NCBI GenBank assembly: GCA_913048065.1
Contig: CAJWVG010000008.1
Location: 1-37,604 of the forward strand
Length of the DNA: 37,604 bases
Source of the DNA: an uncultured Gammaproteobacteria bacterium
GTDB taxonomy: Bacteria; Pseudomonadota; Gammaproteobacteria; GCA-002705445; GCA-002716945
Direction: 5' to 3'
In this document: one piece after another, positions 9,428 through 16,771 of the stretch
How the letters are laid out: the number at the start of each line of letters is the position of its first letter
How positions within the stretch are numbered: the first letter of the stretch is position 1
Notes under the pieces: generated by a model
What the model saw: only the letters and a program-made list of their open reading frames with translations
The model's database searches: none
Told to the model about the DNA's origin: nothing
Position numbers and translations under genes: made by a program

Positions 9428-10243
9428 ATGTATAATTCTAAGTTTAATATATATCTTAATACAAAATCCGTCCCAGCACATGATAGAGGATTTAATTATG
9501 GAGATGGAATTTTTGAAACCATTCTTATTAAAGACAATGAGGCTTTATATTTAAAAGATCATATTGCTAGACTACATATCGGCTGTGATAAAATTTTCAT
9601 TAGAAAGCCATCTATAAAATTAATTAATGAAAATATTAAAAATGCAGTGGGTAGAACAAAAGATTGTATTATTAAAATATTATTAACTCGAGGGTCAACC
9701 GATTTTGGATATCAATTCCCTAAAAATCTAAAGCCAAATATATATTTCTTCAAAATTCCCTTAAAGCTAAATGTAAAAGATAAGCCAGTCAGATTGAGAT
9801 ATTCAAAATTTATGCCTGATATAGATAAAAATTTTTCTAGAATCAAACATTGTAATCGTTTACCTCAAGCAATTATCGCGAACGAACTAAATCAAGATAA
9901 GAACACAAATGATTTAATAGTAGTAAAAGATAAATTTATTATCGAAACGTTATCCGCTAACTTATTCTTTGTTAAAGAGTATAATGAATCATATACTTTT
10001 GAAACTCCGATAATTAGTAATTTTGGTATAGATGGGGTTTTGAAAGGAAAAGTCATCAATTATTTGCTCAAAGCTAAATTCAAGGTAAATAAAAAAAATA
10101 TCAAAATATCTGATATAAAAAAATACTCTTCGTGCTTTAAAGTTAACTCCATAAAGGGAGTTGTGTTCATAGATAGTATAGAAAAAAATAAATTTAAAAA
10201 ATCTGAGATGCTATATAATATATTGAAAAGCTTTATTTATTAA
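9428..10243 (+). CDS. pabC: PabC, aminodeoxychorismate lyase (class IV PLP enzyme)
   Basis: PabC eliminates pyruvate from 4-amino-4-deoxychorismate to give p-aminobenzoate for folate. The fold-type IV signature RGFNYGDGIFETI is near the start. The PLP-binding Lys is in RIKHCNRLPQA (about residue 140). The SANLFFV segment corresponds to the usual SNLF. Length (271) fits. The subtype is supported mostly by location: pabC sits between fabF and tmk in gammaproteobacteria. A branched-chain or D-amino-acid transaminase cannot be excluded from sequence alone. The protein is rich in Lys and Asn, in line with the AT-rich DNA. The mltG gene that commonly follows pabC is absent. Confidence 0.85.
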   Translation: MYNSKFNIYLNTKSVPAHDRGFNYGDGIFETILIKDNEALYLKDHIARLHIGCDKIFIRKPSIKLINENIKNAVGRTKDCIIKILLTRGSTDFGYQFPKNLKPNIYFFKIPLKLNVKDKPVRLRYSKFMPDIDKNFSRIKHCNRLPQAIIANELNQDKNTNDLIVVKDKFIIETLSANLFFVKEYNESYTFETPIISNFGIDGVLKGKVINYLLKAKFKVNKKNIKISDIKKYSSCFKVNSIKGVVFIDSIEKNKFKKSEMLYNILKSFIY

Positions 10244-10248
10244 GACTC

Positions 10249-10869
10249 ATGACATCAACTAAGTTTATTGTGTTTGAAGGAAACGAGGGAACCGGCAAGT
10301 CCACCCATATTCGATCTGTATCTGAATATCTGAAGGAGATAAACGTCGATCACATTGTCACTAGAGAGCCAGGCGGTACAGAGTTTGGTGAATCTGTGAG
10401 AGAAGTATTGTTAAATCAAAACTCTAATCTTGACCCGTTATCTGAAGCTATGCTTTTTTATTCTTCACGTATATTTAATTATAATCATATTATTCTTAAA
10501 GCACTTAATGAAGGAAAATTGGTTATATGTGACAGATTCCATTACTCTACACTTGTTTATCAGGGCCTAGCGGTAAAAAACAAGCAAGTCATAGAATTAC
10601 ATAATGTTCTTAATGAGTATTTTTCTAGAAAAATTTCCCTAATTATCCATTTGGATGCATCTATTAAAACCTGCTTATCAAGAATATCATCAAGAAAAGT
10701 TTCTGATAAATTTGAAAAACAAGGGGAAGATTTTCTAATCAAGGTAAAGGATTCATATATAAAAGCTTTTAAAGATAATGAGAAGGTCGCCACAATTATG
10801 ACAGATAATGACAAGAGTGTTGTTTGGAAAAATATCAAAAAACAAATAGATTCCTTATTAAATGACTAA
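10249..10869 (+). CDS. tmk: Tmk, thymidylate kinase
   Basis: Tmk phosphorylates dTMP to dTDP for DNA synthesis. The P-loop is EGNEGTGKSTH (about residues 9-19), followed by the TREPGGTEFGE motif that contacts dTMP. The CDRFHYSTLVYQG segment corresponds to the DR(Y/H) motif. A LID-like stretch is present near SRKVSDKFEKQGEDF. Its 206 residues are normal. The gene starts five bases after pabC and overlaps holB by eight bases, the usual tmk-holB pairing. Confidence 0.96.
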   Translation: MTSTKFIVFEGNEGTGKSTHIRSVSEYLKEINVDHIVTREPGGTEFGESVREVLLNQNSNLDPLSEAMLFYSSRIFNYNHIILKALNEGKLVICDRFHYSTLVYQGLAVKNKQVIELHNVLNEYFSRKISLIIHLDASIKTCLSRISSRKVSDKFEKQGEDFLIKVKDSYIKAFKDNEKVATIMTDNDKSVVWKNIKKQIDSLLND

Positions 10870-11842
10870 ATTAACTAAAAATCTTGATATCTTTTTTCAA
10901 AGTTATGATTTAACCAAAAGTAATTACAATATTATTATTCATTCGCCAAATGGTACTGGTAAATATGACTTTGTTATATCGTTAATTGGTGAATATTATA
11001 AAAATAATAAAATATCATTGTCAGATGATATTTTATCTTCTCCTGATATTTTATATATATCTCTGCCTTTGTTTGACAAGTCCTCAAAAAGAATTAGAGT
11101 TCTCAGCAATGATGAAAGACTAATCTATGAATTTGGATTTGAAGAGAAATTTGAAAACTGCAGAGTGGGTACACATATTTCAGTAGAACAAATAAGAGAG
11201 TTGAAAGATTTCACTTCTCTTACCTCTCACTATGGATTACATAAAATAATTATAATTAATAATTGTAATTATTTAAACAATCAGTCTGCAGCTGCATTAT
11301 TGAAAACCCTTGAAGAAACTAATACAAAATCAATATTTTTACTGCTCACATCTGAGATTAATTATGTTAAAGATACAATAAAAAGTAGATGTCATTCTTT
11401 TCCATATATATATGAGACAGAACATGAGAAAGCAAAAAACTTCCATGAATACTATATATCCAGCATTCCTAAAATCAAAGAAATTGCTTTGGAAAATAAT
11501 TATCTTGAAAGTTTTGATAAATTAGAGGATGAGATAGAGCAGCTATTCAAAAATAAAATTAATCCTTTAAGTATTTCAAATCAATGGATGGAGCGAGGAT
11601 CTATTATAATAGATTTTTTGATACAATTTTTTTCAATTATGATGAAAGGTCCTTACTTAAATGTAGAATCTTCTCAAAGAAATATTTATCATAAATTATA
11701 TGATAAAATATCTATATCTCCTGCTCGTTCAATAGAGATATTAAAATTGTTGATTAATAGTAAAAAAGAAGTAAGGCAAAATCTAAACAAGAAGATGTTT
11801 TACGACAACTTATTAATTGTTTTAAACGAAGAATTGTACTAA
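10862..11842 (+). CDS. holB: HolB, DNA polymerase III delta' subunit
   Basis: Delta' is a clamp-loader subunit of the replicative polymerase. The recognisable parts are the degenerate P-loop SPNGTGKYDF, the sequence VEQIRELKDF, the segment NNQSAAALLKTLEE that matches the AAA+ sensor region of delta' and gamma/tau, and the SRC motif in KSRCHSF. The length (326) is normal. The four-cysteine zinc module that E. coli delta' carries after the P-loop is not visible here. The position directly after tmk supports the call. Divergence is high, so this relies on the SRC region plus context. Confidence 0.88.
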   Translation: MTKLTKNLDIFFQSYDLTKSNYNIIIHSPNGTGKYDFVISLIGEYYKNNKISLSDDILSSPDILYISLPLFDKSSKRIRVLSNDERLIYEFGFEEKFENCRVGTHISVEQIRELKDFTSLTSHYGLHKIIIINNCNYLNNQSAAALLKTLEETNTKSIFLLLTSEINYVKDTIKSRCHSFPYIYETEHEKAKNFHEYYISSIPKIKEIALENNYLESFDKLEDEIEQLFKNKINPLSISNQWMERGSIIIDFLIQFFSIMMKGPYLNVESSQRNIYHKLYDKISISPARSIEILKLLINSKKEVRQNLNKKMFYDNLLIVLNEELY

Positions 11843-11852
11843 CATCGCTCAT

Positions 11853-13010
11853 ATGAAAACAAGTTCAGATAAAAATATTGTAGAAATGTTTAATAGCGGT
11901 AATTCATCAGCAAAAACGCTCTTGGTGAGTGATGCATTTGACATGATGCGTGGCGGACATTTACATGAATTAAGCCTTGCTTATGAAACATTCGGTAAAT
12001 TAAACAAAGAGCATAATAATGTTGTTGTGATATTCACTGGACTTTCTGCTAGTTCACACGTTACCTCTTCATCAAAAAATAAATCCCCGGGCTGGTGGGA
12101 ATCAATGGTAGGCTCTAAGAAAGCAATAGATACTGACAAATATTATGTTATTTGTATCAATAATCTTGGAAGTTGCTTTGGTTCTACAAGTCCTGTTTCG
12201 GTCAACAGTGTAACTGGCAAACCTTATAGGCTTACATTTCCTGAATTAGCTGTTGAGGATATGGCTAATGCCTCACATTTGTTATTGGAAAAATTAGGTG
12301 TAAGTACTATTAACATTCTCATTGGACCCTCTTTGGGCGGGATGAAAGCCTTAGCATATTCTATAATACATAATAAATTTGTTAAAAATTTGATTTTAAT
12401 ATCTACTGCTACACAAGCTCTGCCTTATGCGATTGCTTTGAGGTCATTACAAAGGGAAGTTATTAGGAAGGACCCATTATGGAATAATGGTTTTTATTCA
12501 TATGAGAATCCCCCGTTAAACGGAGTAAGGATTGCACGTAAAATTGGAATGACTTCATATAGGTCTGCATCGGAGTGGAGTCAGAGATTTGGAAGAAAGA
12601 AATCAGCTGATAGTAAATTAAATCAAAATACTTTTGGTATTGAGAATACTAGTTTTGAATATGAAATTGAATCTTATCTCGAGCATCAAGCTGTAAAATT
12701 CCAAAATATTTTTGATGCGAACTGTTATTTATATCTTTCAAGAGCTATGGATTGGTTTGATGTTGCTAATCATGGAGAATCTGCACTAGATGCTATTTCA
12801 AAAACTAATATTGAGAGAGCACTTGTATTAGGTGTTACTACCGATATATTATTCCCACCACAGCAGCAGAAAGAAATTGCTGAGCTTCTATCTTTGGCAA
12901 ATACTAAAGTAGAATATAAAGAGCTAAATTGTATACAAGGACATGATTCATTTTTAGTGGATACAGATACTTTTGCTAAAGAAGTTAAAGGTTTTATCTC
13001 TAATTTATGA
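11853..13010 (+). CDS. metX: MetX-family O-acyltransferase, probably serine or homoserine O-succinyltransferase
   Basis: This alpha/beta-hydrolase acyltransferase makes an O-acyl amino acid for sulfur assimilation. The nucleophile is Ser160 in IGPSLGGMKAL (normally GxSxGGM), with the acid in TTDILFPP and the catalytic His in GHDSFLVD. Other family marks are GWWESMVG, NNLGSCFGSTSP and YLSRAMDWFD. MetX proteins are usually called homoserine O-acetyltransferases. The GLSASSHV segment together with TATQALPYAIALRSLQRE is closer to the Xanthomonas/Stenotrophomonas type, which I recall as acting on serine with succinyl-CoA. The subtype is inferred from memory, not from a search. It starts ten bases after holB and its stop overlaps the next start (ATGA). 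Confidence 0.9.
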   Translation: MKTSSDKNIVEMFNSGNSSAKTLLVSDAFDMMRGGHLHELSLAYETFGKLNKEHNNVVVIFTGLSASSHVTSSSKNKSPGWWESMVGSKKAIDTDKYYVICINNLGSCFGSTSPVSVNSVTGKPYRLTFPELAVEDMANASHLLLEKLGVSTINILIGPSLGGMKALAYSIIHNKFVKNLILISTATQALPYAIALRSLQREVIRKDPLWNNGFYSYENPPLNGVRIARKIGMTSYRSASEWSQRFGRKKSADSKLNQNTFGIENTSFEYEIESYLEHQAVKFQNIFDANCYLYLSRAMDWFDVANHGESALDAISKTNIERALVLGVTTDILFPPQQQKEIAELLSLANTKVEYKELNCIQGHDSFLVDTDTFAKEVKGFISNL

Positions 13011-13498
13011 AGTTCATCATTAGATCACCCTTAATAATACTATTTTTAATTTTAGTTAGCCCTGTTACCGCTGACGAATATCGGGGTGTTGTGAGCAAAG
13101 TAGTTGATGGTGATACAATAGATGTCAAAGTAGATAATAAAATTATAAAAAGAGTTAGACTAAGATATATTGACGCACCAGAAAAAAATCAATCTTTTGG
13201 AAAAGAGGCTACTAGTTTTCTTAAAAAAGAATTGCTCGGAAAAACAGTTATTGTTAACACAGAATACAAGGGTAGATACAAAAGAGACATTGGGGATGTT
13301 TTTATCTATGATGATAATATTGCAATATATATAAATGCTAAACTTATAAAAAGTGGAAATGCCTGGGTTTATAAGACATATAGAAAAAATACCTACCTAA
13401 TGAATCTTGAAAATCATGCCAGAAGTAATATTATAGGATTATGGAAATCCTCAAATCCAATGAAACCATGGGTTTTTAGGCAGAAAAATAGGGAGTAA
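13007..13498 (+). CDS. Secreted thermonuclease-like (SNase) protein
   Basis: This is a staphylococcal-nuclease-fold protein with an N-terminal signal sequence (MKFIIRSPLIILFLILVSPVTA, with cleavage likely after TA-D at residue 22), so it probably acts in the periplasm or outside. The SNase core begins with GVVSKVVDGDTIDV. It contains RLRYIDAPE with the first catalytic Arg and the Asp/Glu region, and YKRDIGDVF with the second Arg. It ends in GLWKSSNPMKPWVFR. The 163 residues are a single SNase domain. It is translationally coupled to the upstream acyltransferase by ATGA. The natural substrate is unknown; nucleic-acid cleavage is the family expectation. Confidence 0.88.
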   Translation: MKFIIRSPLIILFLILVSPVTADEYRGVVSKVVDGDTIDVKVDNKIIKRVRLRYIDAPEKNQSFGKEATSFLKKELLGKTVIVNTEYKGRYKRDIGDVFIYDDNIAIYINAKLIKSGNAWVYKTYRKNTYLMNLENHARSNIIGLWKSSNPMKPWVFRQKNRE

Positions 13499-13499
13499 A

Positions 13500-13967
13500 A
13501 TGTCAAAAATACATAATAAATTTATAATTTATATTTTTGTAACAATATTTATATCATCATGCTCGACTCCCAAGGCAATGGATGTTGTGCAGGCAAATGA
13601 TCAGATGATGAGTTGTAATGAACTCAGGCTGGGTATAGAGAAAGCTAGTCTTAATGAGGATGTAGCTCACTCAAACAAAGGCGTTACTGATGAAAATATC
13701 TTGTCTGGTCTATTTTTTTTCCCAGCATACTTTGTTACTTATGGTACATCAATACATGCTCAATATAATGCTTCTGAGCGAAAAGAGCATCTGTTGGTTA
13801 TATACAATAAAAAAGGCTGTGCGAAGCCTAGAGGTCCTGAGTATCAAAAGATGATATCAGCTACTCTAAATCAGTTGGAGTCATTGAAAAGACAATATGT
13901 TAAGGGCTATCTTGATGAGGATGATTATATAATTGCAAGAGAACAATTATTGAAGGAATTTGATTAA
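13500..13967 (+). CDS. Small lipoprotein with SHOCT-like C terminus, function unknown
   Basis: The first 20 residues form a lipoprotein signal with lipobox ISSC, so Cys21 should be lipidated and the protein anchored to a membrane. After it come SCNELRLGIEKAS, a hydrophobic FFFPAYFVTYGT segment and a HLLVIYNKKGC segment. This pattern recurs in uncharacterised proteobacterial lipoproteins. The last 35 residues (LNQLESLKRQYVKGYLDEDD and onward) look like a SHOCT short C-terminal helix pair. GGGAG-like bases precede the ATG, which is one base after the thermonuclease stop. It is the last gene of the rightward series and ends four bases from the convergent DUF2256 gene. I do not assign a function. 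Confidence 0.75.
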   Translation: MSKIHNKFIIYIFVTIFISSCSTPKAMDVVQANDQMMSCNELRLGIEKASLNEDVAHSNKGVTDENILSGLFFFPAYFVTYGTSIHAQYNASERKEHLLVIYNKKGCAKPRGPEYQKMISATLNQLESLKRQYVKGYLDEDDYIIAREQLLKEFD

Positions 13968-13971
13968 TATT

Positions 13972-14112
13972 TTACAGTTTTTTGCCTGAGGAACATCTTT
14001 TAGAACAATACTTAACATCATCCCAATCTCTTTCCCATTTCTTTCTCCAGGTAAATCTTAGACCGCATGCTTGGCAAATCTTAGAAGGAAGGTTTTTTTT
14101 CTTATTTCTCAA
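13972..14112 (-). CDS. DUF2256 small zinc-ribbon-like protein
   Basis: This is a mini-protein of 46 residues if translation starts at the TTG at 14112. It has KKNLPSKICQACGLRFTWRK, then a KWERDWDDVKYCSKRC segment: two CxxC/CxxxC-type pairs that should bind zinc, spaced as in DUF2256. The only ATG in frame (14157) would add 15 residues that do not look like the family and would overlap the DUF393 gene by 56 bases. The TTG gives the usual family length with an 11-base overlap. No clear Shine-Dalgarno sequence is seen. As I recall, DUF2256 genes are often found next to photolyase/cryptochrome genes, and that is the arrangement here. The function is unknown. Confidence 0.85.
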   Translation of the reverse strand: MRNKKKNLPSKICQACGLRFTWRKKWERDWDDVKYCSKRCSSGKKL

Positions 14113-14461
14113 AATATTCCAGCTGATGTTTGTTTTTATGATATAAGAAAAATGCAATTAATTCATATAAAATATTAAACAACTGATAAATTATTGGTAA
14201 AGCAAAAATTTTTGATAACCATTTATAATTTGGAAGATATTGCCATAATAAAATAAAAGCAGCAGCTCCTGCATATAACTCATCGTCTTTAGCTACATGA
14301 AGCCTTCGAAGCAACTGTTCTGGTGTTTTGTTTAATTCGGAGACTAGTTTGTTATTCCCACTAATATCTATCCAGTTTATTCCTTCCACTTTCTTTTTTT
14401 TATAATGAGAGATTTCTATATTACAAACTTTACAGCTATTATTGTAATAAACATTTATCAT
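14102..14461 (-). CDS. DUF393 (DCC-family) thiol-oxidoreductase-like protein
   Basis: This is a 119-residue protein of the DCC/DUF393 family. The start is YYNNSCKVCNIEI, where the family has a YDGxCxxC thioredoxin-like motif near the N terminus; the acidic residue before the first Cys is replaced here by Asn/Ser. The later part contains LLRRLHVAKDDELYAGAAAF, the other conserved block of the family, and a C-terminal hydrophobic stretch (about 80-105) that may associate with the membrane. Its ATG overlaps the photolyase stop (ATGA), so the two are translationally coupled. The family is described as probable thiol-disulfide oxidoreductases, and no substrate is known. Confidence 0.85.
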   Translation of the reverse strand: MINVYYNNSCKVCNIEISHYKKKKVEGINWIDISGNNKLVSELNKTPEQLLRRLHVAKDDELYAGAAAFILLWQYLPNYKWLSKIFALPIIYQLFNILYELIAFFLYHKNKHQLEYFEK

Positions 14462-15936
14462 GTTTTTATTGTATTATAATTAATGAATTCTTCTGCTTTT
14501 TTAAATATTATTTTTTTTCTTTCACTTTTGATTTTTTTTAGCATTACAACCATCATCGATAATCTTGGATTACTTTTAAAAAAATCTTCATTGTTTTTTA
14601 TAAATCTCCAATATAGACCATCAAGAATATCACACCATGGACCTTTTTTAAAACTCATCATTTTTAGGAAATAGTTTGATCCGCATATATATGGTTTGGT
14701 AGCAAATATACCACCATCACTGAAAATACCCATTCCATAAACATTTGGAGACATAACCCACTCGGATGAATCAGAATACATTTCTAAAAACCAATTATAA
14801 ATTTCTTTTGGATTGATTTCGCATAAGTTCATTATATTTGCTTGTATCATTAATCTTTCAATATGACTTGACCATGATAATTTAATTGTTCTGTTAATTG
14901 AGAAATCCAATGGTTCTAAGCCTGTTTTTGCTGTATACCAGGTTTTTCCCATTTTTCTTTTATGGTTAAAATAATTTGTGGTTGATAATTTTTGGTCATA
15001 ATTTTGATATATACCCCTGATAAATTCTCTCCATCCTATAATTTGTCTTATGAATCCTTCTAGAGAATTGATAGGAATATTTTTCTTCTTCTTCACTTTG
15101 TCTATTACATCTTTAGGGGTCAATAATCCAATATTTAATAAAGGACTTATGGCGCTATGAAATAGAGTAGGGGATCTTGTGTCTACAGCATCTTCGTAAT
15201 CACCAAAAAACTTTAGCCTATCTTCGATAAAACAATCTAACCATTTGAGTGATTGGGCTCTTGTTGTTGGCAGCCAGTGTTCGGTTATATCACCAGGATG
15301 TTTTTTAAAGTGTGAAGCCACAAAGTTTGATAGATCTCGAGTATTTTTTGTCAATACAGGTGATTTTATCTTTGGAATTGTTATTTTTTTTGGTAGTTTT
15401 TTTCTATTATCTGTATCAAAGCTCCATTTTCCACCTAAAGGCTTATCATTATCTACTAATAACCCCAGTTTTTTTCTTTGTTGTACATAAAAAATCGACA
15501 TCTTGGGTTTTTTCATGTTATTTAACTCCCCCTTAAAATGATCCCTGGGCGTTAAAAACATAGGAGATTGAATACTTACGTATGACACGCCAATAGTTTT
15601 GAGGGATTTCATGAGTTTTTTCTCAAAAGATTTGTCCTCTATTTCAAAAGAAAGAAGCTTTTTAACATTATTTCTTTCTATAAATCTAATGAGCTTTTGG
15701 ATATATGGTATTGAAAAATCTACATTAATATCAAGGTAATTTACCTTATATTTTTCTTTTATCAGAATATCCCTATGAGATCTCATTGAGGAGAGAAAAA
15801 ATAATATTTTAAGTTTGTGTTGTTTTGGCTGTGTACACAATCCCTCATCCTCAGACATGTAGATTTGGTCAAACCTGAGTTTAGATATATATTTTGTAGG
15901 GAATAACTGATTTCCCATTATTAGAAATAAAGTCAT
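14458..15936 (-). CDS. Photolyase/cryptochrome-related flavoprotein (DPRP / FeS-BCP family)
   Basis: This 492-residue protein belongs to the deoxyribodipyrimidine-photolyase-related family. It opens with LFLIMGNQLF and has SEDEGL and an MRSHRD motif in the N-terminal alpha/beta domain. The C-terminal FAD domain has IRQIIGWREFIRG, SWSSHIERLMIQANI and WVMSPNVYGMGIFSDGG. Bacterial members repair (6-4) photoproducts or act as light sensors, using FAD and in the classical subgroup a [4Fe-4S] cluster. Here Cys372 and Cys435 are candidates for two cluster ligands. The CxxC pair expected after the KMS motif is replaced by MMSFKKGPWC, so the cluster may be absent. The start overlaps the upstream methyltransferase stop (TAATG). 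The family is sure; repair versus signalling is open. Confidence 0.92.
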   Translation of the reverse strand: MTLFLIMGNQLFPTKYISKLRFDQIYMSEDEGLCTQPKQHKLKILFFLSSMRSHRDILIKEKYKVNYLDINVDFSIPYIQKLIRFIERNNVKKLLSFEIEDKSFEKKLMKSLKTIGVSYVSIQSPMFLTPRDHFKGELNNMKKPKMSIFYVQQRKKLGLLVDNDKPLGGKWSFDTDNRKKLPKKITIPKIKSPVLTKNTRDLSNFVASHFKKHPGDITEHWLPTTRAQSLKWLDCFIEDRLKFFGDYEDAVDTRSPTLFHSAISPLLNIGLLTPKDVIDKVKKKKNIPINSLEGFIRQIIGWREFIRGIYQNYDQKLSTTNYFNHKRKMGKTWYTAKTGLEPLDFSINRTIKLSWSSHIERLMIQANIMNLCEINPKEIYNWFLEMYSDSSEWVMSPNVYGMGIFSDGGIFATKPYICGSNYFLKMMSFKKGPWCDILDGLYWRFIKNNEDFFKSNPRLSMMVVMLKKIKSERKKIIFKKAEEFINYNTIKT

Positions 15937-16691
15937 TATTTTTTGACAATCAATCTGCCAGTATAATCAATTCTATTTAACAGTGGTTTATTATCTTCTT
16001 TTTCAAAATATTCGTCTACAGCACGTTTTGCACCCTCAAAATGACCATAATCATCTATAATTATAATCCCACCATTCACGACATGAGGGTAGAGTTCTTC
16101 TAGTTCAGCTTTGGTTGATTCATACCAATCAGTATCAAGCCTTAGCAATGCAATTTTCTTAGGTTTTCTCTCTTTTAAGGTCTTTTCTACATTTCCAGTA
16201 ATATACTTAATATTATCAGTTGGATAACGTGTTTTTTTCATGTTATTTATTACAACTTCTTTTGGTGCATATGCCCACATATTATATTTATCTGTATTTT
16301 TATCTATGCCATCTAGTAGTTCTTTACCTTTTTTACCTGTTTCTATTTCAATATCATGATTTGTTGGCTCTGTCATTCCTTCAAACGTATCGTATAGCCA
16401 TATTTCTCTCGTTTTTTGCTCTAATTCCATTAGTTTTATGGCAACAGCCATACATGATCCGCCTTTCCAAACTCCACATTCAACTATTTCACCATCTATA
16501 TTATTTTCAGTTATATACACCACAGATTGCAGTAGGGCGTTTACTCTTTCTAAACTTGTTGCTGTATAGGGCTCTACCTCTTCATAGATCTTTATTGTTT
16601 CATTTGGAATATCTATTGGATATTTATCTTTTTTTATTTTTGATATGTTATATCCCAATATTTCGAAAATTTTTTTTAGAATTTTTCTCAT
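15936..16691 (-). CDS. TylF/macrocin-type O-methyltransferase family protein
   Basis: This is a class I SAM-dependent methyltransferase of the TylF/MycF family, members of which O-methylate sugars. The SAM-binding motif is EIVECGVWKGGSCMAVA (about residues 68-84). It is followed by the family mark LYDTFEGMTEP, and by LLRLDTDWYESTKAELE and GIIIIDDYGHF, whose Asp residues bind the divalent metal. The 251 residues are complete. It stands first in a four-gene leftward set, separated by 80 bases from the glycan operon upstream. It may methylate a sugar of that glycan, but this is inferred from proximity only. A strand-opposite frame within this gene is low-complexity and is not a gene. Confidence 0.88.
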   Translation of the reverse strand: MRKILKKIFEILGYNISKIKKDKYPIDIPNETIKIYEEVEPYTATSLERVNALLQSVVYITENNIDGEIVECGVWKGGSCMAVAIKLMELEQKTREIWLYDTFEGMTEPTNHDIEIETGKKGKELLDGIDKNTDKYNMWAYAPKEVVINNMKKTRYPTDNIKYITGNVEKTLKERKPKKIALLRLDTDWYESTKAELEELYPHVVNGGIIIIDDYGHFEGAKRAVDEYFEKEDNKPLLNRIDYTGRLIVKK

Positions 16692-16732
16692 ATATAATTA
16701 ACTGATAGAGTAGTTTAATGTATCAATGTTCG

Positions 16733-16764
16733 TATAATATATATTATGTCAGTAATATATTATA
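16733..16764. repeat. AT-only inverted repeat in the 80-base gap
   Basis: TATAATATAT (16733-16742) and ATATATTATA (16755-16764) are perfect 10-base inverted arms around a 12-base loop. They lie in the only sizeable gap of the leftward gene block, after the GT-C-like gene and before the methyltransferase. There is no T-run of the sort expected for an intrinsic terminator. On the minus strand the loop also carries TGACATAAT (16751-16743), which could be an extended -10 promoter element about 50 bases before the methyltransferase start. In AT-rich DNA such repeats arise easily, so the meaning is uncertain. Confidence 0.4.
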
Positions 16765-16771
16765 ATTAACG

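Noticed and set aside
14113-14157. ATG at 14157 as the start of the DUF2256 gene
   Set aside because: The added 15 residues do not resemble the family and overlap the DUF393 coding sequence deeply. The TTG at 14112 fits the family length.
16220-16705. 161-residue open frame on the plus strand opposite the TylF-type gene
   Set aside because: It is very rich in Phe, Tyr and Leu with no recognisable domain, as expected from the reverse strand of an AT-rich, Lys/Glu-rich gene. The minus-strand gene has clear SAM-binding motifs.
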